Assembly: GCA_030625525.1 (NCBI GenBank)
Contig: DAOUQR010000105.1
Span: 1 to 5,117, forward strand
DNA length: 5,117 bases
From: Pseudomonadota bacterium
GTDB lineage: Bacteria > Pseudomonadota > Gammaproteobacteria > DAOUQR01
Direction of reading: 5' to 3'
Within the stretch, counting starts at the first letter, position 1. Every line of letters begins with the position of its first letter. This document shows, piece by piece, positions 1 to 5,117 of the stretch. The translations under genes and the position numbers were made by a program. Below the pieces are notes generated by a model that was not told the origin of the DNA, searched no databases, and saw nothing but the letters and a program-made list of their open reading frames with translations.

Positions 1-379
1 CTTTGATTTATATTTTTGTAAGCTTTATGACGGCGCTCGTCAAGATTCGGGCGATCCGTTTAAATGGGCCGATCAGATCATTGCGCATTATGAATCACTG
101 GGCGTTGAGCCCATACATAAAACTCTAGTCTTCAGTGATTCTTTAACCATCGAAAAAGCCTTTGCGATTTATCATCATGTGAAGGGCAGGGCGATACCCT
201 TTTTTGGAATAGGTACTCATCTAACGAATGACATGGGGTATCCGACGGTTGATATGGTCATAAAAATGACCCAGTGTAACCACCAGCCTGTTGCTAAATT
301 AAGCGATTCACCGGGTAAAACACTCTGTACCGACAATAAGTATCTCAATGACTTACGTGAATTGTTTCAACTTAATTAA
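1..379 (+). CDS. pncB: Nicotinate phosphoribosyltransferase, C-terminal part (5' end outside window)
   Basis: PncB converts nicotinate, PRPP and ATP to nicotinate mononucleotide in the cytoplasmic Preiss-Handler route of NAD salvage. The open frame enters at base 2 and gives 125 residues before a TAA at 377-379, about the last third of a roughly 400-aa enzyme. The visible blocks are family hallmarks in the right order: YDGARQDSGDP, KTLVFSDSL, FGIGTHLTND and PVAKLSDSPGKT. They correspond to the conserved YDG-R-DSGDP, FSD, FGIGT and KLSDSPGKT segments known from enterobacterial PncB. The C-terminus (LRELFQLN) ends slightly earlier than in E. coli. An ATG at position 233 or a GTG at 179 could suggest a short ORF, but both are internal codons of pncB. 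No convincing intrinsic terminator follows the stop. Identification is by recalled family sequence, not by a search. Confidence 0.93.
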   Translation, partial: FDLYFCKLYDGARQDSGDPFKWADQIIAHYESLGVEPIHKTLVFSDSLTIEKAFAIYHHVKGRAIPFFGIGTHLTNDMGYPTVDMVIKMTQCNHQPVAKLSDSPGKTLCTDNKYLNDLRELFQLN

Positions 380-483
380 GATAGTTTTGCACAGGTTACA
401 CTTAGAGCTGAAATTTTCACCGATTTTCTCACCATTCTGTAATAGATCTAACCATTGTCGCGTAAGCTATTGATTTTAAATGA

Positions 484-514
484 TTTTGCGCCTTGGTCTA
501 TTTCTTGCGCAAAA
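484..514. repeat. 8-bp inverted repeat (TTTTGCGC / GCGCAAAA), 15-nt spacer
   Basis: TTTTGCGC at 484-491 is the exact reverse complement of GCGCAAAA at 507-514. It lies about 105 bp after the pncB stop codon. No run of T follows on either strand, so it does not look like a standard Rho-independent terminator. It could be a weak hairpin ending the pncB transcript or a dyad operator. Only the symmetry is directly seen. Confidence 0.45.
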
Positions 515-559
515 CTCAAAACCCGCATAGCTGCGCGGAATACACAGTGAAATAAGAAC

Positions 560-594
560 TTACCCACAAAGTTATCCACAGAAATTGTGGATAA
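560..594. promoter_or_regulatory. Cluster of three DnaA-box-like 9-mers
   Basis: TTATCCACA at 572-580 is the consensus DnaA box. TGTGGATAA at 586-594 is the same box in inverted orientation, 5 nt away. TTACCCACA at 560-568 differs from consensus by one base. Together they occupy 35 bp directly upstream of an AT-rich stretch (about 591-640) and a sigma70-like promoter. DnaA binds such sites both at replication origins and at promoters it regulates. The inverted pair could also fold as a 9-bp stem with a 5-nt loop, but A residues rather than T follow it, so a terminator reading is unlikely. Confidence 0.6.
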
Positions 595-602
595 AAAAAC
601 AC

Positions 603-631
603 TTGAAATTAAGCGATTTTATCTATATAAA
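603..631 (+). promoter_or_regulatory. Near-consensus sigma70 promoter
   Basis: A -35 hexamer TTGAAA (603-608, 5 of 6 consensus) and a -10 hexamer TATAAA (626-631, 5 of 6) are separated by the optimal 17 bp. Transcription would start near 638 and run toward the gene at 767, giving a leader of about 130 nt. The -35 element begins 9 bp after the last DnaA-like box, so DnaA binding could affect it. Confidence 0.6.
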
Positions 632-643
632 GTATTTCTAACC

Positions 644-676
644 CTTAATGTTCACTTAAGGTTCGTTTGATAACAT
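644..676 (+). promoter_or_regulatory. PmrA-type direct-repeat operator with candidate -10
   Basis: CTTAAT (644-649) and CTTAAG (655-660) are separated by 5 bp (GTTCA), a perfect match to the YTTAAK-N5-YTTAAK PmrA box. The similarity extends to tandem 9-mers CTTAATGTT and CTTAAGGTT (8 of 9 identical) with a 2-bp spacer. This is the arrangement I recall for PmrA sites upstream of Dot/Icm effector genes in Legionella and Coxiella. A candidate -10, TAACAT (671-676), lies 10 bp downstream, a spacing typical of OmpR-family activators whose second half-site replaces the -35. The operator itself is directly seen. The regulator and the -10 assignment are inferred. Confidence 0.55.
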
Positions 677-718
677 AGTAAACATTGTTTAGGTGTGATT
701 TAGCAGTATTTCTCAATC

Positions 719-771
719 TAGTTGTAAATCATAGTTGTATTTAGTTGTAATGTAGTAGGGCGCAAGTTGTA
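719..771 (+). repeat. Four AGTTGTA direct repeats overlapping the TTG start
   Basis: TAGTTGTA occurs at 719-726, 732-739 and 742-749, and AAGTTGTA at 764-771. The start-to-start distances are 13, 10 and 22 bp, so the last two intervals fit about one and two helical turns. The fourth copy contains the TTG start codon of the downstream gene. This could be a binding array for a repressor or a feature of the mRNA leader. The regulatory role is inference. Confidence 0.4.
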
Positions 772-2329
772 TAGAAGTAAGCGTTTTGAAGGAAGTGAAG
801 CTTCTTTCAGCAAAGTAAAAAAGGGATCCGTCAAAAACTCTAAACGTAATCGTTCAGGGCTTGAGTATAGCTATGCACGTTTACAAACATTGCTTGGTAA
901 GCCCGAGCAACTAGAACGACAGGCGGTACATGATTTGAGGGCAAGCCTGATTGCGGCAGCCCAATGGTCTAAGACTGTTGGAAAGAATTTGCCTGAAGAG
1001 CTGTCATTACTTGTTAGAATAAGCAACGTTATCGAATCTTTAAATTTACCTAAAAATTTCACGGGTCTTGAACTGAATAAGATACAAGCACACTTTCTTC
1101 ATGCACTTGACCAGCTGCATTCAAAAGTTAAATCAAATCATCAAAAATATATAACAAAAAAAATCATTACAGATCAGCTCTTATTAGATCGTTTGCCACA
1201 ACAAATCCCCTTTGCACTGAATATGGACCCGATTAAATGGTATGCGTCTGTTGCCTCTCATATTGATTGGTATCAAACTCGTAGTAAAACTAACCCTTCT
1301 ATGCCTAACTTAATCCCTAAAGGAAGTACTCGTAGTGGTGGCGGTTCGAAATATTATCGTACATTGAAACGAGCTAAAACAGCAATTGCTACCGATTCAG
1401 AAAGTGTTGATGTATTGACACCTAAAACATCCTTGCGAACACGCTCTCTAACCTTAGGTCATTTAACTGAACGTGGAGGTCACGTGATCACTCCCCGTAA
1501 ACAACACGTTCATGAACGAGTGATGAGCATTAATATTGACGGTAGAAAAGTAGAATTATTGGGTAATCAGCTTGATATAGCTGATGTGCGCTCAAAGAGA
1601 ATGCTTGATAGAAAGTTAGTTCAGCAAATAGAAATTACAAGCCAGCAAATGGTCGCTTTGATTGGAAAAAACAAGAAAAAATTACCGAAGGCTGCACTTA
1701 ATACCCATAGTCTTATTGATAATATGCCGCCTCTTGATAATTATAAAGAACAAACCGTTAGACTAACTGCGGAACAAGTTGGACCACGTCAAAGAAAGAT
1801 CACACAGTCTCGGGCCATGCATATCTCTGCCAGAGATTATTTAGAGTCTATCGCAAAGAACCTCGATCTTCAGGTGACACAAGTAAAAGCCAGAGACGCT
1901 GAACTCGGTCATCTACGTGCAAATTCGCATTTTGGTCAAAATAAAGCAGAGAATTTGGTCGTGATGTCTCAATATTGCAACACGCTGATGATGATCGTCG
2001 AAGAGTATTTAGGCATTGTTGCGAAATCAAATGGTTATGTTGATTTTGTTGTTCGTGCTTCTTTAGAACGTGGGACGCATATTGCCCGAGAGATAGAGTA
2101 TTCGATTAAGCTACCTAATCATCGCCAGATTAAAATTTGTATTCCGGCATTTCCAGCGACAGGCAACGTTGCAAAAGTACCCCTTAAACTCTTTGATATT
2201 ATGCCGAAGGTCGTTGCTTACTTGAGCGGCTATAAGCCTGAAAAAGCTAAACGTAGTTTGTCTTATTCGCAAGAGACTGAAACGGAACAAACTGAGAAGG
2301 CACTTCCGTCTCCGCTATTCTACTTTTAA
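767..2329 (+). CDS. Basic 520-aa protein with C-terminal DNA/RNA non-specific endonuclease-like domain; candidate secreted effector
   Basis: I do not recognise the full-length family. No signal peptide or membrane segment is visible. Residues 1-350 are rich in Lys/Arg, largely helical in appearance, with a Ser/Gly/Thr-rich linker near 185-200 (STRSGGGSKYY). Residues about 351-495 resemble the beta-beta-alpha-metal nuclease fold of Endonuclea_NS_2 proteins. ELGHLRANSHFGQ (379-391) matches the family's GHLIA-FGG block, with His382 as likely general base. NLVVMSQYCN (396-405) matches NLVPM-N, with Asn405 as likely metal ligand, and Glu412 lies downstream. The Arg of the classical DRGH motif is not conserved. 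The extreme C-terminus is Glu-rich (ETETEQTEK) and ends in hydrophobic residues. Translation appears to start at TTG. A TAG at 755-757 precedes it in frame, TAGGG (756-760) sits 6 nt upstream as a Shine-Dalgarno, and the first in-frame ATG is near residue 153. No immunity-like gene follows. Confidence 0.75.
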   Translation: MYRSKRFEGSEASFSKVKKGSVKNSKRNRSGLEYSYARLQTLLGKPEQLERQAVHDLRASLIAAAQWSKTVGKNLPEELSLLVRISNVIESLNLPKNFTGLELNKIQAHFLHALDQLHSKVKSNHQKYITKKIITDQLLLDRLPQQIPFALNMDPIKWYASVASHIDWYQTRSKTNPSMPNLIPKGSTRSGGGSKYYRTLKRAKTAIATDSESVDVLTPKTSLRTRSLTLGHLTERGGHVITPRKQHVHERVMSINIDGRKVELLGNQLDIADVRSKRMLDRKLVQQIEITSQQMVALIGKNKKKLPKAALNTHSLIDNMPPLDNYKEQTVRLTAEQVGPRQRKITQSRAMHISARDYLESIAKNLDLQVTQVKARDAELGHLRANSHFGQNKAENLVVMSQYCNTLMMIVEEYLGIVAKSNGYVDFVVRASLERGTHIAREIEYSIKLPNHRQIKICIPAFPATGNVAKVPLKLFDIMPKVVAYLSGYKPEKAKRSLSYSQETETEQTEKALPSPLFYF

Positions 2330-2360
2330 TAATAATCTAAAGCGTGCTTTCTAATAATTC

Positions 2361-2369
2361 TGTTATAAT
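2361..2369 (+). promoter_or_regulatory. Extended -10 promoter for the dehydrogenase gene
   Basis: TGTTATAAT (2361-2369) is a perfect extended -10 element (TGN-TATAAT), 32 bp before the ATG at 2402. No good -35 hexamer is present at 16-18 bp, which extended -10 promoters tolerate. The transcript would start near 2376 with a leader of about 26 nt. TAGG (2387-2390) is a weak Shine-Dalgarno 11 nt from the ATG. The promoter suggests that the dehydrogenase is expressed independently of the upstream gene. Confidence 0.6.
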
Positions 2370-2401
2370 TTAATCCTCTTTAATTATAGGTTAACTCACC
2401 A

Positions 2402-3166
2402 ATGAAACTCAATAATACGAGCGCAATTATTACCGGTGCAGCTTCGGGGATGGGTTATGCCGTCGCAAAAATGCTTGCCTCACAAGGAGCAAAGCTTGGA
2501 TTAATTGATCTTAATCAAGATCAACTCAACGAGGTTGCTGAAGAGCTAGGTGGTGTTGCTATTGCTTGTGACGTGAGTCAATCTGAGCAAGTGACTGATG
2601 CCTTTGATAAAATTCGCGAGCAACAGGGTATCGCTAGAATTTGTGTGAACTGTGCGGGGATAGCGCCAGCTGGCCGTATCGTTACCAAACAGGGCCCCAT
2701 GCCTTTGGATGATTTTTCTCGCGTTATCAATGTAAACTTAATCGGGACGTTCAACGTCATGCGAATTGCTGCTGCCCACATGTATGAAGCTGAGCCCTTG
2801 GGAGAATCACAGGAGCGAGGCATTATTATTAATACCGCATCGGTTGCAGCGTTTGAAGGTCAAATTGGTCAAGCGGCTTATAGTGCTTCAAAGGGCGGGG
2901 TGGTTGCTATGATGTTACCGGCTGCAAGAGAATTTGCGAATTTTGGCATTCGTGTTAATACGGTTGCACCGGGTATTGTCGCTACACCGATGTTAACGGC
3001 CATGCCTGAACAGGTTCAGGAAGCTTTGGCGGCGAGTGTCCCGTTTCCAAAACGCTTAGCGAAACCTGAAGAATTTGCAAAATTAGTGTGTCATATCATC
3101 GATAATGAAATGATTAACGCTGAAACGATACGCTTAGATGGCGCAATTAGAATGCAGGCTAAATAA
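2402..3166 (+). CDS. SDR-family 3-hydroxyacyl-CoA dehydrogenase type 2 (HSD10-like)
   Basis: This is a classical short-chain dehydrogenase/reductase of 254 aa, the normal length. The Rossmann glycine motif TGAASGMG is at 11-18. Asp36 at the end of the second beta strand (LIDLN) indicates NAD rather than NADP. NCAG is at 83-86, and the catalytic tetrad is Asn112, Ser147, Tyr160 and Lys164 (YSASK). The block INTASVAAFEGQIGQAAYSA and the ending IRLDGAIRM are nearly identical to my recollection of human HSD17B10 and its bacterial orthologues. Those oxidise 3-hydroxyacyl-CoA and 2-methyl-3-hydroxybutyryl-CoA in fatty-acid and isoleucine breakdown. A cytoplasmic role in acyl-CoA oxidation is therefore likely, though no beta-oxidation partner gene is in the window. 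The start is the ATG behind an extended -10 promoter. The gene ends 5 bp from the convergent minus-strand gene. Confidence 0.92.
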   Translation: MKLNNTSAIITGAASGMGYAVAKMLASQGAKLGLIDLNQDQLNEVAEELGGVAIACDVSQSEQVTDAFDKIREQQGIARICVNCAGIAPAGRIVTKQGPMPLDDFSRVINVNLIGTFNVMRIAAAHMYEAEPLGESQERGIIINTASVAAFEGQIGQAAYSASKGGVVAMMLPAAREFANFGIRVNTVAPGIVATPMLTAMPEQVQEALAASVPFPKRLAKPEEFAKLVCHIIDNEMINAETIRLDGAIRMQAK

Positions 3167-3171
3167 TAAAA

Positions 3172-3813
3172 TCAAAACGCTGGCGGAGAGTAGGCTTTAT
3201 CTGCCGGTGATTGTAGTAATGAAATGGCAAATTTAACAATTTGTAGTTCAGGTAAACCAAGACCTAATTTACCTTCTTTTAGTAGCGCCTGAAAAGATGC
3301 TTTGATTTCCTCAGCCTGTGCTTTTGGTAATTCATTTATTCTTTTATTCAAATAGTCTTTAGCTTGTTGTAACTTGACGGGATCAAAGCTTTCTTCTCTT
3401 TTATTTAAATAAGATTGATAAAAAAGATAAGCAAATTGCTTTTGATATAACATTGCAAAGTTTGCAGTGATGCGGTCAAAGCTGCCGCCCCCGGCACTCG
3501 CTTTAAGTGCAAGTTGTGTGAATTGATTAAGCTCTTTAGTAAAGTCTCTAAATTCAGCATTTGCCCCCATCAGTGGGCCTTTGCTTGATTTTCCAAGTGC
3601 GGCTTTCATGTCGTCTATTCGTTGTTGATAACACAAACCATAAGCCTGAATCGCCTCAACAATATCGATCGTTGAACCACCTTGTTTTTCTGAATAGGCA
3701 TTGATCCAATCTGATGAGTTTTGTTTTAAAGCGGTTTGACAATCCACCTTCTCTTGGTTTGCAAAGCAAGTCGTTGTCAGCATTAAAAATAAAACGAATG
3801 ATTTTTTTAGCAT
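3172..3813 (-). CDS. Predicted exported protein of unknown function
   Basis: The 213-aa product begins with a type I signal peptide: a KK n-region, a hydrophobic stretch (FVLFLML) and a likely cleavage site after CFA at residues 16-18. No lipobox fits, because the residue at -3 from Cys16 is Thr, so a soluble periplasmic or secreted protein is expected. The mature part is mostly helical by composition, with two early cysteines (25 and 61) that could form a disulfide. It also has a Gly-rich segment (SAGGGSF) and an aromatic-rich run near YQKQFAYLFYQSY. I do not recognise the family. AGG (complement of 3821-3823) lies 7 nt upstream of the ATG as a good Shine-Dalgarno. It starts 18 bp after the exporter stop codon on the same strand, so the two are probably co-transcribed. 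A functional link to efflux is possible but unproven. Confidence 0.82.
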   Translation of the reverse strand: MLKKSFVLFLMLTTTCFANQEKVDCQTALKQNSSDWINAYSEKQGGSTIDIVEAIQAYGLCYQQRIDDMKAALGKSSKGPLMGANAEFRDFTKELNQFTQLALKASAGGGSFDRITANFAMLYQKQFAYLFYQSYLNKREESFDPVKLQQAKDYLNKRINELPKAQAEEIKASFQALLKEGKLGLGLPELQIVKFAISLLQSPADKAYSPPAF

Positions 3814-3831
3814 TTTTTTTCCTAAGCCTGT

Positions 3832-5007
3832 TTATCGGCAACGAATATACGTAATCAATGAGATTACCATTAATAAACAGCAAGTGATACTCAGGGGGGT
3901 TGCATTTGTCTCGGGCAGCAAGGCCGCGACCGCAGATGCAATTGATATTCCGAGGAGCGGTAATGCACCGATAAGTGCTAAAGCACTTCCCGCAATGTTT
4001 GGAAAGAGACTCATACTGTGGGTTAAGCAATTTGGATAAATCAGCCCTACACCTAAAAATGCAAATGCGACGGGAATTACGATCGCTGTCACAGTGAATA
4101 TCCCAGCTAAACTTAAAGCTAACATAATAACGACCGAGATTAATGCCAGCAGTATCCCACTCAATGCCAATGTACGCGGCGCTGCATACCTTAGTAAATA
4201 TTTATTTAAGATCGAGCCGATCAAATAAGCGATCCCGGTTATGACAATAGTGCGACCGTAGGAGACAGGATTTAATCCCAGTTTATTTTGTAATAAAAAA
4301 GGGGCTGTCACATTTACAAATATAATGATTGCATAACTCATGGTCATCGCAACCAACGATCCGATAAAGGATTTATTCGACAAGATGATTTTAAAATTAG
4401 CCATGATTTTCTTGATATGGATTGAGTGTCGGTTCTCTGGCTTTAATGTTTCGCCCATAAAGAAAACGTTCAAAATAAAAAGTATTAAGCCATAGATAAA
4501 CATTAAGTAAAAATTCGCCTGCCAGCCAAGGTGCGTTTGTAAATATCCGCCAATCACCGGGGCAAGTATCGGCCCCAAGCCCCATACGATGGTCATGTTA
4601 GCAATAATTGTTGATAGTCGCTGAAGGTTATAAGTGTCACTAACCGATGCGCGAATCGTGGTGATCGTTATGCCGGCACCGATCCCTTGGAAAAATCGGG
4701 CGGGCATCATCCAGCCAATATACGGAAGTAGGGCTGTCAATAACGCGCCAATTGAATAAAGGGTTAATCCAAGTAAGATAAATCGGTAACGTCCAAATCG
4801 GTCGGAAAGTGGCCCACTGATTATTAATGCTAAAGACATACCGATTAAATAGCTCGTTAGCAAATGTTGTATCGTGCCGTTCGATGCCCCTAAATATCTG
4901 GCCATCGCTGGCAAAGAAGGCATATAAATATCTACCGCCATTTGACCAATCAGCATCATGAACAAAACAATGATAGATAAATCACGTTTGACATTTTTTT
5001 TGATCAC
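3832..5007 (-). CDS. Bcr/CflA-family MFS drug-resistance transporter
   Basis: This 391-aa inner-membrane protein of the major facilitator superfamily is expected to have 12 transmembrane helices and to export small molecules, probably drugs, by proton antiport. The Bcr/CflA signature DIYMPSLPAM is at residues 26-35 in helix 1. The MFS motif A, GPLSDRFGRYR, is at 65-75 between helices 2 and 3. The antiporter motif C region GLGPILAPVIGG is in helix 5, followed by the Bcr-typical GW-A-F (GWQANF here; GWRA-F is usual). Length matches the roughly 400-aa family. Translation starts at GTG (5005-5007). AGGA (complement of 5016-5019) lies 8 nt upstream, and no better ATG precedes helix 1. Its substrate cannot be read from sequence. 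Bicyclomycin/sulfonamide exporters and other drug or metabolite pumps share these motifs. It heads a probable two-gene unit with the exported protein downstream. Confidence 0.92.
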   Translation of the reverse strand: MIKKNVKRDLSIIVLFMMLIGQMAVDIYMPSLPAMARYLGASNGTIQHLLTSYLIGMSLALIISGPLSDRFGRYRFILLGLTLYSIGALLTALLPYIGWMMPARFFQGIGAGITITTIRASVSDTYNLQRLSTIIANMTIVWGLGPILAPVIGGYLQTHLGWQANFYLMFIYGLILFILNVFFMGETLKPENRHSIHIKKIMANFKIILSNKSFIGSLVAMTMSYAIIIFVNVTAPFLLQNKLGLNPVSYGRTIVITGIAYLIGSILNKYLLRYAAPRTLALSGILLALISVVIMLALSLAGIFTVTAIVIPVAFAFLGVGLIYPNCLTHSMSLFPNIAGSALALIGALPLLGISIASAVAALLPETNATPLSITCCLLMVISLITYIRCR

Positions 5008-5048
5008 AAGTTGAATCCTAAGGTGCTGTTGGAAAAATCAGTCCGGGC

Positions 5049-5057
5049 ATTATCGCA
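5049..5057 (-). promoter_or_regulatory. Candidate extended -10 promoter for the MFS operon
   Basis: Read on the minus strand, TGCGATAAT (complement of 5049-5057) is an extended -10 with GATAAT matching 5 of 6 consensus bases, 41 bp before the GTG start. The hexamer 17 bp upstream (TAGCGC on the minus strand, 5072-5077) is a poor -35. A start site near 5042 would give a leader of about 35 nt. Confidence 0.45.
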
Positions 5058-5117
5058 CACGTAAAAACAGAGCGCTAGAGTAGGTCGGACAAACTGGATG
5101 GCGATTGAATGAGCGCT

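Noticed and set aside
572..594. The 9-bp inverted repeat as a Rho-independent terminator of pncB
   Set aside because: The stem is AT/GC mixed and is followed by a run of A rather than T on the plus strand. On the minus strand the T run precedes the hairpin. The sequence is better explained as paired DnaA boxes.
871..1062. Minus-strand frame inside the putative nuclease gene as a possible antisense immunity gene
   Set aside because: It is short, lacks a convincing Shine-Dalgarno or promoter, and its composition is as expected for an antisense frame. The same holds for 1848-2030.
767..2329. Replication initiator protein, suggested by upstream DnaA boxes and repeats
   Set aside because: No Rep-type winged-helix or HUH motif is visible, and the C-terminal GH / NLV-M-N pattern fits a nuclease. 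The AGTTGTA repeats are also shorter than typical plasmid iterons.
2339..2350. AAAGC-GT-GCTTT as a terminator after the putative nuclease gene
   Set aside because: The stem is only 5 bp with a 2-nt loop and no T tract follows, so it is unlikely to form a working terminator.
2379..2398. Second PmrA-like TTAA-N7-TTAA pair in the dehydrogenase leader
   Set aside because: The cores have the right spacing, but the second half (GTTAAC) breaks the YTTAAK pattern and the pair lies downstream of the -10. TTAA pairs are common by chance in AT-rich spacers.
3656..4030. A 124-aa cysteine-rich minus-strand reading frame
   Set aside because: It overlaps the exporter 3' end and the signal peptide of the exported protein, both of which have strong independent support. 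It has no recognisable domain, so it is an overlapping shadow.

Overview
The window looks like a chromosomal segment from a low-to-moderate GC gammaproteobacterium. I infer, with moderate-to-low confidence, a host-associated member of the Legionellales (Legionella/Coxiella/Rickettsiella-like). The reasons are a match to the PmrA direct-repeat operator upstream of a large unknown gene, a glutamate-rich C-terminus on that protein like the Dot/Icm 'E-block', and gammaproteobacterial housekeeping neighbours. No rRNA, tRNA, CRISPR or insertion sequence is visible.

Layout, left to right. (1) Positions 1-379 hold the 3' third of pncB (nicotinate phosphoribosyltransferase, NAD salvage). (2) Positions 380-766 are a 387-bp intergenic region dense with signals: an inverted repeat, three DnaA-box-like 9-mers, a near-consensus sigma70 promoter, a perfect YTTAAK-N5-YTTAAK PmrA-type operator, and four AGTTGTA repeats, the last overlapping a TTG start codon. 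(3) Positions 767-2329 encode a basic 520-aa protein of unknown family. Its C-terminal third resembles the DNA/RNA non-specific endonuclease (beta-beta-alpha-metal) fold. (4) Positions 2402-3166 encode an HSD10-like short-chain dehydrogenase with its own extended -10 promoter. (5) Facing it on the minus strand are a Bcr/CflA-type MFS exporter (5007-3832) and, 18 bp downstream, a 213-aa predicted exported protein (3813-3172). These two probably form an operon, which ends only 5 bp from the dehydrogenase stop codon.

The genes do not form one obvious pathway. pncB, the dehydrogenase and the MFS pump look like ordinary metabolism and efflux. The notable element is the 767-2329 gene with its elaborate upstream region. 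The most economical hypothesis is a PmrA-controlled secreted nuclease effector of a type IV secretion system. No immunity-like gene lies next to it, which argues against an interbacterial toxin. This rests on motif reading and needs profile searches and secretion tests.
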